Source of the DNA: Molossus alvarezi | Lineage: Eukaryota > Chordata > Mammalia > Chiroptera > Molossidae | DNA: 64,000 nt | Assembly (NCBI GenBank): GCA_037176705.1 | Contig: CM073887.1 | Location: forward strand, 86,624,348-86,688,347 | Direction: 5' to 3' | Part shown: piece by piece, positions 34,100 through 45,017 of the stretch | How positions within the stretch are numbered: position 1 is the stretch's first letter | Layout of the letters: each line of letters opens with the position of its first letter | The notes under the pieces: model-generated | Told to the model about the DNA's origin: nothing | Seen by the model: the letters and a program-made list of their open reading frames with translations, nothing else | Database searches by the model: none | Program-made: the position numbers and the translations under genes

Positions 34100-35511
34100 G
34101 TTAAAATAAAAAACAGTACAGGTCTTAGGTTTTCTTTATTTAAACAAAATATTTTCTGAAAAAATAAGTCTATGTTGAGACAGCTCACCCCATTACTTTA
34201 ATAATTATGTTGCTCTATTGTCTTTTGGGCTGCATTGTTTCTAATAAGAAATATCTGTCATCTATATTTCTTTTCATCTGTACACATTATATTTTTAATC
34301 AGGTTGATTTTACGAGTATACCTATACTCCTAACTTGAAGCAATTTGATTGAGATGCACCTTGATGTAGTTTTATTTGTTTCTTGTGATTGTGGTTGGTT
34401 ATCTGAGTGTTTTGTATCTGTGGGGTTGTAGTTTTCATCAAATTTGAAAAATTTTCCACCACGTGTCTTTTTCTCCTGTTTATTACCTCTTTGTGAACTC
34501 TGGGCACATGTATATTAGCAAACATGAAGTTGTTTTTTGCAATTTTGTCCTGTGTTTCATTTTGTACAGTGTCAGCTGGTTTTCTAGTTCACAAATCTTT
34601 TTTGGCTTCTTTGTCCGATCTGCCATTAATCACAGCCTGTGTAATTTCTTTATATGTTACATTATCATTTTCAATTTTAGAAATATTGGGTCTTTTTATA
34701 TCTCCTTATCTCTTTTTAACAAGTCAGTATTATATATTTTTGGAAATTTCGTACAGTTACAAAATTGTTTTAATGTCCTGTCTACTGCTAGTTACATCTA
34801 TGTTATTTCTCTGCCAGTTTCAATTTATTTTCCTCCTGTTTTTGTACAACATTTTTCTTCTTCTTTGCCTATCTGATAATTTCTTGTCAAATGCCAGATA
34901 TTATGAATTTTATATTATATAATGTTGCATGTTTTTGTATTGTACTTTTTAATATCTTGTACATTTTTGTATCTGAGGATTATCATTTTAGCTGGAGTAA
35001 TCCCTTTACTTTTTTCCAGTGGTTCTTTTCTTAGTCATATGTGCTCATCAGTCCTCAGCAAAAGACTTGAGAGGAGCCAATCTCTGTTGGTGCAGCCCTT
35101 TGGTCTCTGGGACTCTGTCCTGTATGCTTTAGCTGTTTAGAATTCCCTGGACTTGCAGTTCTGTCTTCTCACTCAGGGAACAAAGATTCTACTGAAATCC
35201 CAGTCCCTGTGCATGACCTGGAGAACTCTCTTCAGGAAATAAACTCTGGCAGTCTTAGGCCGCAACTCATTTATTTCCTGCCTCTCAGGAATCAGTGTCC
35301 TTCATTTCCTAAGGTCTAATTGATTGAAAAACATTTTTATATATTGTGTTATATTTATATATTATTTCACACTATTTAGTGACTCTGGCTGGAAATGGAA
35401 GTCCAATGTGCTTTTCTTTTTACTTATTCTGTTTAGTGCATATGACTCTCTGCAACTATAGCCTGATTTTAAAAAAAAATAAACTTTGAAAATTTCTCAC
35501 TTCTTTTCTAG

Positions 35512-35542
<31 letters not shown>

Positions 35543-36540
35543 GGTATATGCCCCTAGCGGGAACTGAACCCAGGACTCTCTGGTCTGCAGGCCGACTCTC
35601 CAACCACTGAGCCAAACCAGCCAAGGATCTTTTCTTATCTTATTCCTACCCATCTTCTGTCTCCTTTCTTTCTGCCACTCCAAGTACATATACACATATA
35701 TTGTAGTTTTTCTCTATACCCTGGGTATTTTACTCTTTCTTCTGCATTTTTCTTTTTCTTTAAAAAAATCTCTTTCTACTTACTTTTGGAAATTTTCTTC
35801 TGACCTATCTTGCAGAGAGTGACTTATTTTTGTACTATGCTGTTAAATCCATATTTAGAGTTCTTACTGTGGAGGTTGTGTTTTCAATAAAGTTATAGAA
35901 TTTAGATTGTTTCGTTTTTTGCAGTTTTCTCCTGTAAGTCTTACTTTGTTTTCTTTTTATCTCTTTGAACAAAGTAAGTACATTTATTGTAATTATGTGT
36001 CTTGTACCTCATTACTTGCATTCCCTGAGCGCTTATTTTATTGTCTATTATTTTTCTTGGTTTATATTTATGCTACTTTATTTCTCAGATGTCACTTCAG
36101 TTTTGAATGACAGACATCAAATATGAAAACAAAATGTAGAAATACTTTTTAGGGCTTAGATGATGTTCCTTCAAAGAGGAATTTATTTGCTTCTGTCAGA
36201 TGGCTATGGTTATCAGAGTCAAAATCACAGAGCCAATATTCCTCCAAATTTACTCTACTTCCCAAGATATTGTCTTTTGAGATCCCAGCCCCAAGTAAAA
36301 AAGAGATGCCAGGTGCCTCCTTCTCGTATGGTCTAACTCCTGTTCTTTCCCACTAGCACAAAGTTGTCAAAAATCACAGCTTATCTCTTTAGCTTCTCAA
36401 CTTCCTCTTCTCAATAGCAAACATCAGTTGGAGAAATGCAGCTTCAAATGCTGGACACACTTCCCTCAGGTTCTGCCCTTCAGACTTTGGCCTTAGAACT
36501 CTTCACTGTCTTGTCATCTCTCCAGTACCATCAAGTATAT
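34100..36540 (-). mobile_element. Old HAL1/L1-type element, antisense
   Basis: On the minus strand this follows the ancient HAL1 layout. ORF1-like sequence lies at about 34200-34700: the antisense of 'aaaattttccaccacg', 'gatgcaccttgatgtagtttt' and 'tttctaataagaaatatctgtc' is typical. Diverged 5' leader sequence is possible up to about 36540. A short SINE (35516-35627) interrupts it. Long plus-strand frames here (34463-34922) are the reverse side of this relic. Confidence 0.55.
35516..35627 (-). mobile_element. Short Ves-type SINE (tRNA-like head only)
   Basis: This is an antisense copy with a T run of about 25 nt followed directly by 'ggtatatgcccctagcggga' and the tRNA-like head, with no CT-rich middle. 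It has the same structure as 7772-7876. The TSD is approximate: TCTTTTCTAGTCTT (35502-35515) and TCTTTTCTTATCTT (35628-35641). Confidence 0.9.
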
Positions 36541-37370
36541 ATTTTTAATATTTTTTTCAGCTACTAATTGTTCTCACTGGGACTGTTGGTCTGAACTACC
36601 TTGCTTGTGATGATTGGAAATGGAGGTTCCATTCTCATTCTCTTACCTTTTGTATAAGTACATCTATCCCTGTGATTAAAAAAATAAAATAAAATTTATA
36701 ATGAAATACTTTCTGAAATAAAGTAAATTTTTTGACCAGAAGTAAGAAACCACTATAATTCTAGTTCAAGGCAGGGACAAGAAGAAAATGTAATCGGAGA
36801 AATGAACAAATTTAGAGGTGTTTAAATGATAGTTGGCCATAGATGTTCATAATTTAAAGTCAGGCTAGACCTTTTATAACCATTATTGTATTAGAAAACC
36901 TGGTTTTTCTATAATAGGAAAAACAAGTTAATGTCCCAGTTAATTGCTCACAGGCCTTTTGTTACTATGATTTTAGCAGAGATATCAGTTTGAACCTGTG
37001 CTAAATCCAATGTAGTGAGAAGTATGTGTATATGTAGGTTCAGTGTAAATTCTAATAAAGGGGAATTGGGAGAAATTAATGCTTGGGAGAATGGTCAAAA
37101 TTAAGAAGATATAATGTAGAAAAATTACTTAAAATTTTATATTGGAAAACAACGTTTAAGTTAGAGTTAATTAGGAAATACCTATGCAATAAGTATTCTA
37201 TTTTAATAAGAAGTATATTTTTCATCACTGCCACCAGAGAGACCCAATAGGGTATCAATACTAACAGTGAATATGGAGGAAAAAATTAATATTCATAACT
37301 AATGCCCATATTTTTTACTCTATTTTACTCTACATTAAAAATATTATTTGAAGAATAGTTGGTTTCATGT
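36541..37370. other. Unique AT-rich DNA, no gene seen
   Basis: No recognised repeat and no supported exon in this stretch. Confidence 0.4.
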
Positions 37371-37380
37371 CTTTATCTAG

Positions 37381-37536
37381 GAAAGCATGAAAAATAAAGT
37401 GTTTGAAATATTGCCAGAAAACAGAGATGCTTTGAAGATAGCTGAGGCAGTGTTGAAAGAAGCCAGCTTTGAGGCATTTCCATTAGCTAAATTGGTACAA
37501 AGTGAGATTCTCAAAGGGAGTAATAATTATGACTAA
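37381..37536 (+). CDS. Candidate terminal exon or relic of a coding segment
   Basis: After a pyrimidine-rich AG acceptor ('ggtttcatgtctttatctag'), 51 codons are open: ESMKNKVFEILPENRDALKI, then AEAVLKEASFEAFPLAKLVQ and SEILKGSNNYD, with TAA at 37534 and an AATAAA-like string a few bases later. The composition is protein-like (amphipathic, mixed charged and hydrophobic) and differs from the surrounding AT-rich translations. An internal GTAATA at 37520 could act as a weak donor instead. I do not recognise the protein. It lies on the same strand as the exon candidate at 15665. Confidence 0.3.
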   Translation, partial: ESMKNKVFEILPENRDALKIAEAVLKEASFEAFPLAKLVQSEILKGSNNYD

Positions 37537-37708
37537 TTGGAATAAATTGAATATGTGCAAATCTACCACTTCTTGATACTCAAAGGGGAAAAGTTAATAT
37601 GATGTATATAAAAACATAGTTGTGATATAAAATGATAAATTAAATATTCTTAAGAGATTAAATGTGTAGGTCAATCAGTCATATGCTGGATGGTAAAACC
37701 TCTTAGGA

Positions 37709-37757
37709 AAAATAATAATAAAATAATAATAGTAATAATAAAAAATAATATTATTAT
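37709..37757 (+). repeat. (AAT)n-rich microsatellite
   Basis: An imperfect AAT/ATA run. Confidence 0.9.
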
Positions 37758-37764
37758 CTGAGAT

Positions 37765-37935
37765 CCTGGCCCTCAAAGGTTGTCAAAATCACACTATCCA
37801 ATGTTTTAAACTCTTAGCTTCTTCTTCTGGAATCATCAGATATCATCAGGAGAAAAGCAGACCCAAATGCCAGATTTAATTTATGGGGATTCTGCCTTTT
37901 ATTGGATACTGCCTTTATAATTTAGTACTTGAAGG
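37765..37935 (-). repeat. Fragment resembling the antisense old element at 36.2-36.5 kb
   Basis: 'gagatcctggccctcaaaggttgtcaaaatcaca...' and 'ggattctgcctttt' are similar in order to 'gagatcccagcccc...aagttgtcaaaaatcaca...aggttctgccctt' at 36276-36482. It is a second copy of the same old repeat. Confidence 0.4.
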
Positions 37936-37939
37936 AACT

Positions 37940-39840
37940 TATTCCAGCTTCAAAAAATCTCAATCCTTGGGAAATAATTAGGCAATCTTTGATTTCTCAT
38001 GCTTTTATTCACCCATTAAAAATACTAAATCATTGTAATATACTAATAACCAATTTATAGGTTTCCAATACTGCTGACTGATGACATAAACATATATTAA
38101 TAGACTGGTGGACAGATCAAGTAAAACTTGAAGAACTTGCCTTTTGGAAAGAAAATACAATATGATAAAATAAAACTGTGTGAAAGAGGTGGGGGGCTAA
38201 AAGTACTGTTTATATAATAAGTGCTATATAATTTTTTAATTGTAGGAATAAAAATCCTGCACTATTTACTTAACACTGAATGCTTCTAAAGTTAATATTA
38301 ATGTGACCTCACTTGAACATAAATGCTCTTGATATTTAGGGTAATTTGTATTTCACAGTGGACAATGCAATAACTTCTGAGGGCATAAAATTGTAGCATC
38401 ACTGTTCTAGGGGAAATTCTATTTGTATTTAAAAGTGAAGAATCTTTTAATATTGAATTTTTTAAAACCCTGAGTAAAAATATAATACAAAAATAGATTT
38501 TTAAAATGTTGTAACAGTACATGGTAAAATTCATTTTATTGCCATGGCCAAATATAAATAAAAATAATTTCATATAAATGGTTGTAGTGGGAATATAAAG
38601 TCCCATTAGTTGTGATGAAAATGCACCCATCCAATAATGATGGACCGTTTTTTAGAGAATGTGTTAGTCAGCCTCTATTGGGTTTTGGCACTATTTTAAA
38701 TGCTCAGCCTAATGCAGTGAAGGAGATGGAGAAACTCTAGGGCCCCTTAGACAGCTACCATGTCAAGGGGCAGGAACTATCCAAACATGAAACAAAAAGA
38801 AAACCCATTGTTAGAGAGTGTAATCTTACTTTCTTAAAGAGTGAATGTTATATATAAAAGGTCTCAAAGACACCACTCCTTTATTAAGGTGACTATGTAA
38901 TTTATTCTCTGAACCAGGGCACTTTAGAAAGTAAAAGGGGGTGTTAAATTTGTTAAAATAATTAAAATTGTAAATATTTATTTATTGACTGAGAAATTGG
39001 GTTCACTATATGTCTGGATCTATAAAATACTTTTACTCAAAAATTATTTTTAAATATGATTTTCTTAAAATAAAAATAACATGCATAACATAACATTAAA
39101 GCAAATTTTTTTAAAATTATTGATTACCTAACATTAAAAATAGCATAATTTAAATACATACTCTTAATACATATTTAAATACTTTAATCATTTTTTAAAC
39201 TTTATACTCCTTTTAAACTTTTTATTCTTCAAAACATTGTCACTGGTGTTTTCTTATGAAGGGTTTATTTTTAAAATTTCAACTGGTCTTACTTTTGTTA
39301 TTTTAAATAATTCCAATAATCTAAAAAGTTTAATTTTATTATTAGTAAATATGAAATACTTGGCATTTTTAATCAGCTCCTCTCTCAGGACCATACTGGT
39401 TTTAATGGGGAAAGTTTCTTTCTATACATGGTGAGGTACCTGCTAATAGCCAAGCAATATTTTTTCTAAATAGAGAATATTCTCAATTTTTATTCTTTTC
39501 ATATTGAAATGTATAAATATATGTTCCCAAGTACTGCCTTTTATTCCCGTTTTAGAATATATTTTGATACGTATTTTTTAAAGCTTAAACTCATAATTCT
39601 ACTTGTAATCCTTTTGAATATTTCACCACATTTAGATACAAATCATAGGCCTTCTCAATTTAATTCCACTCTGTTCTAGAATGTAAATTTTTCTAACTAA
39701 AAGTGGGAGTTTTGTCAAAAGAGCCTTCAACAGACCAAATATCACAAAATGCAATTACAGAATTTCAGAATTAAATCTTGTATACTGTTTATTTCATCAT
39801 TCAATTTGTTCATTTCCTCACTTGCTCTTGTAGGAGTAAT
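37940..39840. other. Unique AT-rich DNA, no gene seen
   Basis: Very AT-rich with short A and T runs. No recognised repeat or supported coding segment. Confidence 0.4.
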
Positions 39841-39867
39841 TTTTAATATCTTCTGATTTGTAAATTT

Positions 39868-40084
39868 GTGTTTTTATCCTCATCTGAGGATATATATTTT
39901 TAATTGATTTTAAAAAGAGAGAAATAGGGAGAGAGAGAGAGAGAAACATCTATTGGTTGTCTCTCAAATGGCCCCATCTGGGGATCAAACCTACAACCTA
40001 GATATGTGCCCTGACCAGGAATTGAACTTACAACCTTTTGGTGCATGGAACAATGCTACAACCAACTAAACCACCTAGCTAGGG
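39868..40084 (-). mobile_element. Ves-related SINE, antisense, diverged
   Basis: The antisense head ends 'ccacctagctagggc', and a (GA)n tract lies at 39929-39942. A perfect 18-bp TSD, CTTCTGATTTGTAAATTT, lies at 39850-39867 and 40085-40102. Confidence 0.94.
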
Positions 40085-40129
40085 CTTCTGATTTGTAAAT
40101 TTTATCTGCAAAGTGTTGATAGAAATTAA

Positions 40130-40322
40130 AATAGTGGTTGAGAATTGACTAATGAAGTCAAAAGGAAATTTCTGGAGCATTGGAATTATCCTATATTTCA
40201 CTGGGGTAATGGTTATATGCAAATAAATGCTTTACCAGAACTCATCAAAATGTGTACTTAAGATCTGTGCATTTCACAGCATGTAAATTTAACCATGATA
40301 AAAAATTCAACCAGAGAAGCAA
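40130..40322 (+). mobile_element. Old L1 3'-end fragment
   Basis: 'aatttctggagcattggaattatcctatatttc...ctcatcaaaatgtgtacttaagatctgtgcatttcac...atgtaaatttaaccatgataaaaaa' follows the 3' end of old mammalian L1 elements, and an A-rich tail is present. Confidence 0.7.
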
Positions 40323-40365
40323 AATAAGAAACTACTTATGTGAGAAAAGTTAAAAAACAAATCAG

Positions 40366-42246
40366 GGAAGATGGTGGCAGGCATGATGGGAGGGAGAGTG
40401 AGTGTGTGAGAGGGTGAGTAAGTGTGTGAGAGAGTGTGAGTGGACTTAAAGGTAGATGACCAAACCCGAGCAGTGTAGAGCCGTGGAGCAGAAGGTCCCT
40501 GTGCTGTGGAAGGAGCAGCCAGCTACCATGGTAAGCAGCCCTTCAGGGCACTTCTCCTTGTGCTGCAGGGAGGTTCCACCATTTTGGAACATCCCAGGTC
40601 TTCCCTGGGAGGAGGCAGTGGGAGCAGCTAGGGCCCAGCAACCTGAGCCCACCAGCACACCTGGCACCATGGGACAGGACACTCTGTGTCAACAAAGACC
40701 AGTGCACAGTAGTGGAGCTCCCAAGGTGCTGGTTGTGGAAGCTGCAGACAGCCGGGAACCCAGCACCATCCCCCATAGTAGCAGCCCTATCAGAGTCCAG
40801 ATATACCCCCAGAAACAGAGGCTGGGGAGCAGACATAAATCCTCAGGCAACAGAAGCACAGACCAGCATCTGAGACCCATCCCCAAAAACTACAGCAAAA
40901 GCTGAGCATCAGTTGAGCCCCATGGGGCAGCAGCACTCCCCAGCCACAAGCAGGAGGACCTGGGACTCCACAGAGGCCTGTGTGGCCCAGTAGCCTACAA
41001 GTGCAGTGGGAAGCTGGAGCCTGAGAGAAACTGGTGCGATCCAGCTGCCCACCCTCAGGAACTGCAGGGTGCAGGGGTACCAGAGAAGCCTGTGCAACCC
41101 AGCAGGGAATGTGCAGTCTAGTAACCCAAGGGCCTGTGGGGTGCTGAAGCACCAGAGAGGCCTGCACAACACAGCAGGGACTGTGCCATCTAGTTACCTG
41201 AGGTACCTGCCAGGTGCTGAAGCACCAGAGAGGCCTGCATGACCCAGCAGGGACCATGGCATCCAGTTACCCGCGGGACCTGTGGGGTGCTGAAGCACCA
41301 GGGAGGCCTGTGCAACCCAGCAGCCCATAACATAGGAAAAGAGCTGGGTCCCCAAAGGGACTGTTCTATCCAGTTACCTGTGGGACCTACAGGGTGCTGG
41401 AACACCAGAAAGGCCTGTGCAACTCAGCTGTGCACAAAACAGGCAGAGAGGATGTGAAAATGGAGGCAGAGTGAATAGAAGCTACGTAGATCTCCCAGGA
41501 CCGAACAGGAATTACAACTAAAAGACAAATCCTCGAAAAAAACACAACAGAAAAGCAGCAGGACAGGACCATAAAACCAGGGACACTGGTAGGATCTGCA
41601 GAGCCATGAGAGGGTGGCGGGCTGGGAGCCCACAGACAGCAGCAGTCTTAGCTGTGAGCAGTGCCCTCGGAGAATAAAGACCAAGCCCACTCCATAGTGC
41701 ATAGGGCCTGGACAGAGCACTAAAATAGCCACAGCCACTCACCTGGGGGCTCTAGCAGAGGGAGGACAGACTGGGCTGGAACTCTGTGGGGACACCTGGG
41801 ATTTGGAGGGCACTCAGAGTTTTTGCTGAGTTGTGGCCACAAAGGACTGTGGTGAGTGTGCTCCTTCCCAGAGCTGTGGGGAAAAGCAGTAGCCACCTCC
41901 CACCCCTCAGAGATTCAGCCTTTCCCAGGTGAGGCAAAGAAATGCAAATCGAGGCTCACTAAAACCAGCATCTATCCCACCCTCTGGAAATCCTCTTATG
42001 CTGAACACCAGGGCTACATTCCAAGGTACTGAGTAACTAAGACTACTAGCCACCAGGAAAAAGCTAGAGGATAATTCAAACTTTCCTGGGCTTGCAAATA
42101 TACCCAGGAAAGTAATACTTGACAGTGGTGTTTAACATGGGCCCACGAAGGCTCATCCAAACCCAGTAGAGGGAGCCACAAAAAGCAGAACACCAACACC
42201 CACAGGGAAAGTCTGGCAGACTCCAAAACCCACTGAGATAGCCAAA
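40366..42246 (+). promoter_or_regulatory. L1-3 composite 5' leader (about 1.88 kb)
   Basis: Two 5'UTR types are joined head to tail. 40366-40975 matches the leader of the older element at 22684: 'gtgagtgtgtgagagggtgag', 'aaggagcagccagctaccatgg' and 'cagtgggagcagctagggcccagcaacct'. 41449-42246 matches the L1-1/L1-2/L1-4 5'UTR. Each part opens with an 'A-A-x-ATGG' YY1-like motif (40367-40376; 41455-41466), which in primate L1 directs transcription start. Long frames in it (plus 40456-40905, minus 41257-40790) are likely by-products of GC-rich repeats. Confidence 0.8.
40976..41448 (+). repeat. Tandem monomers of about 73 bp in the L1-3 leader
   Basis: Units begin GCCTG(T/C) at 40976, 41088, 41160, 41233, 41306 and 41413, giving periods of 112, 72, 73, 73 and 107 bp plus a partial last unit. 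The shared core is 'acccagcaggga', 'atccagttacc', 'gggacctgtgggg' and 'tgctgaagcaccag'. Each contains the short inverted repeat GGTGCTGAAGCACC or a variant. The layout resembles the promoter monomers of rodent L1 5'UTRs, although the sequence is different. Confidence 0.9.
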
Positions 42247-43152
42247 ATGGTGAAACAAAGAAACAAATCCCAGATGAAAGAACAAGAGAACTTTATCAAA
42301 GATGAGATAAATAAAATGCAGCTAAGCAAATTATCATGGGTAGAGTTCAGAGCCATGATCATGAGGAAGCTCAACAGCATGAGTAAGAACATCAGCACCA
42401 TGAGTAAAGATATAGAAACATTGAAAACCAACCAAGTGGAAATTAAGAATGACATAGCAGAAATTAAGAACACATTGGAAGGACTAACCAGCAGAGTAGA
42501 GGAAGCTGAGGACGAGATAAGTGAATTAGAAGACAGGGTAAAAAAAATCAACCAATCAGAAAACCAAAAGGAAAAAAACGATTAAAAAACAGGAAGACAG
42601 CTTAAGAGAACTGTGGGACACCTGGAAACGTAATAACATTCATATCACAGGAATTTCCAAAGAGGAAAAAAATGAGCAAGGGTTAGAGAATATATTTGAA
42701 GAAATAGTGACAGAAAACTTTCCTAACTTGGTGAAGGAAGAAGGCATTCAAGTTCAAGAAACACAGAAAGCCCCAAGTAAGAAGAACCCAAACAGGCCCA
42801 CACCAAGACACATAGTAATTAATATGCCAAAAGTTAAAGACAAAAAGAGAATCCTAAAGGCAGCAAAAGATAAGCAACAGGTTACCTACAAAGGAACCCC
42901 CATATGGCTCTCAGCTGACTTCTCACAAGAAACACTACAGACCAGAAGGGACTGGCATGAAGTAACCAAGGTCACTGAATCCAAGGACACTGAAAACAAG
43001 GATCTGAATCCAAGACTACCCTACCCAGTAAGGCTATCATTCAAAATAGAAAGTTAAATAAAGAGCTTCCCAGACAAAAAAAAAAAAAAAGGCTAAGGGA
43101 ATACATTAGCACCAAACCATCACTGCAAAAAATTTTAAAAGGACTGCTGTAA
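42247..43152 (+). pseudogene. L1-3 ORF1, nearly complete, frameshifted
   Basis: Starts MVKQRNKSQMKEQENFIKDE. 113 codons are open through the coiled coil (RKLNSMSKNISTMSKDIETL; NTLEGLTSRVEEAEDEISEL), then a shift near 42580 ends the frame. The RRM and C-terminal domain continue in another frame to 43057 (ENFPNLVKEEGIQVQETQKA; RHIVINMPKVKDKKRILKAA; IWLSADFSQETLQTRRDWHE). A stop follows KIES. A 15-nt A run lies at 43076-43090. The expected end, GLL-stop, is at 43150-43152. It also has an in-frame-like insertion near 42975. Confidence 0.9.
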
Positions 43153-43197
43153 TTAGTAGAAGAAATAGTAAGAAAAATATAACCACATTAAACAAAA

Positions 43198-44766
43198 ATG
43201 GCAATAAATAAATACATATCAATAATCACCTTATATGTAAATGGATTGAATGCTGCAATTAAAAAGACACAGAGTAGCTGATTGGATAAGATAGCAAGAC
43301 TCATCTATATGTTGTTTACAAGAGACCTTACAACAAAAGACTCACATAGGTTGACAGTGAAGAGATGGAAAAAATCTTCCAAGAAAATGGAAAGGAAAAA
43401 AAACCTGGGGAAGCAATCTCCATAAAAAAACCAAGAACATACTTCACAGAACTAGAACAAATACTTCAAAAGTTCATATGGAACCAAAAAAGATCTTGCA
43501 TAGCCACAGCAATCTGGAAAAAAAAAGGAAGAAAGTTGCAGGGATCATATTACCAGATTTCAGGTTATACTACAAAGCCACTGTAATCAAAACATCCTGG
43601 CACTGGCACAAGAACAGGCATATAGACCAATGGAACAGAACAGAGAACCCAGAAATGGACCCAAGGCAAGATGCTTAATTAATATTTGACAAAGGTGGCA
43701 AGAGCATAGAGTGGAGTAAGGACAGCCTCTGTAATAAATGGTGCTGGGAAAATTGGACAGCTACATGCAAAAAATAAAAAATAAAACTAGACCATCAACT
43801 TACACCATACACAAGAATAAACTCAAAATGGATAAAAGACTTATATGTGACTCATGAATCCATAAAAATCCTGGAAGAAACTTTAGGCAACAAAATTTCA
43901 GACATCGTTTGCAGCAGAATTTTCACTGATACCACACCTAAGGCAAGAGAAACAAAGGAGAAAATGAACACATGGGACTCCATCAAACTAAAAAGCTTCT
44001 GCACAGCAAACAATACAGTCATCAAAACGGAAAGGCAACCTACTGTATGGGAGAGCATCATTGCCAATGATATATCAGATAAAGGGTTAATTTCCAATAT
44101 ATATAGAGTGCTCATACAACTCGACAAAATGAAGGCAAAGAACCCAATTACAAAATGGGCAGAGGAACTAAATAGACACCTCTCCAAACAGGACATAGAA
44201 ATGGCTAAGAGACATATGAAGAAATGCTCAACATCACTAATCATCAGAGAGATGTAAATTAAAACAGCAATGAGGTATCACTTCACACCTGTCAGAATGT
44301 CTGCCATCAACAAATCATCAAACAAGTGTTGGCGAGGGTGTGGAGAAAAGGGGACTCTAATACACTGCTGGTGGGAATGCAGACTGGTGCAGCCAGTATG
44401 GAAAACACTATGGTGTTACCTCAAAAAATTAAAAATGGAACTGCCATTTGACCCAGTGATCCCATTTCTAGGAATATACACTAAGAAGCCTGAAATACCA
44501 ATCAGAAAGAATATATATAACCCCATGTTTGTAGCAGCACTATTTACAATCGCTAAGATCTGGAAACAGCTCAAGTGTCCATCAGTAGACAAATAGAAAA
44601 AAGGCTGTGGTACATATACACAATGGAGCAGTATGCAGCTGTAAGAGAGAAAGATCTCTTATCCTTTGAGATGACATGGAGGGACCCGGAAAGTATTATC
44701 CTAAGCAAAACAAGCCAAACAGAGAAAGACAAGTATCATATGATGTCACTTATTTGTGGAATATAA
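43198..44766 (+). pseudogene. L1-3 ORF2 with about 2.2 kb internal deletion
   Basis: The first about 210 bp encode the endonuclease N-terminus (broken). At 43410-43420 the sequence jumps from the position equivalent to 52107 in L1-4 to that equivalent to 54327, removing about 2.22 kb: most of the endonuclease, the linker and the RT catalytic domain. GCAAT occurs at both break sites. The remaining C-terminal part is fairly open: 43847-44257 ([20 protein letters not shown]), 44270-44596 with the zinc-knuckle-like [19 protein letters not shown], and SLICGI-stop at 44766. Confidence 0.9.
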
Positions 44767-45017
44767 TGAACATAACAGTCTGAGGAATGCGGTAGTCCCA
44801 GAGACGTGGAAGTAGGGTACAGACTGACAATCCCCAGCAGAGGGAGTGGTGGGGGAGAGATAAACCACAGAACTTATATGCATTTGTGCATGAACAATGG
44901 ACATGGACAACTAAGCTGGGGACAGGGCGGGGAAGGAGGGGGAGGAAAGTATCAGTGGGGAAAAAAGAAATACCTGTAACAAAAATAAATAAATAAACAA
45001 AATATAAAACAAATCAG

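Larger units (their letters stand above)
40366..45005 (+). mobile_element. L1-3: LINE-1 with composite 5' leader and deleted ORF2
   Basis: The 12-bp TSD AAAACAAATCAG at 40354-40365 and 45006-45017 flanks the whole unit. In order it contains an older-type L1 leader starting GGAAGATGGTGGCAGGCATG (40366-40975), tandem monomers (40976-41448), a second standard L1 5' end (GAGGATGTGAAAATGGAGGC, 41449) with its 5'UTR to 42246, ORF1, ORF2 with a large internal deletion, 3'UTR and A-rich tail. The TSD placement implies that leader and body were inserted together. ORF1 is broken and ORF2 lacks most of the endonuclease and RT. Confidence 0.92.

Noticed and set aside
34463..35140. Long hydrophobic plus-strand frames (137 and 132 codons)
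   Set aside because: They are the reverse side of an old antisense HAL1/L1 ORF1. The T-rich strand gives Phe/Leu/Ser-rich false membrane proteins. The same holds for 13537-13965 and 3843-4502.
40456..41257. Frames of 149 (plus) and 155 (minus) codons
   Set aside because: They lie in the GC-rich L1-3 leader and monomer array. No start context, motif or conservation can be shown, and the 73-bp period is not a multiple of three.
40976..41448. CRISPR-like regular repeat array
   Set aside because: Units are contiguous with no unique spacers and lie inside an L1 leader in mammalian DNA.
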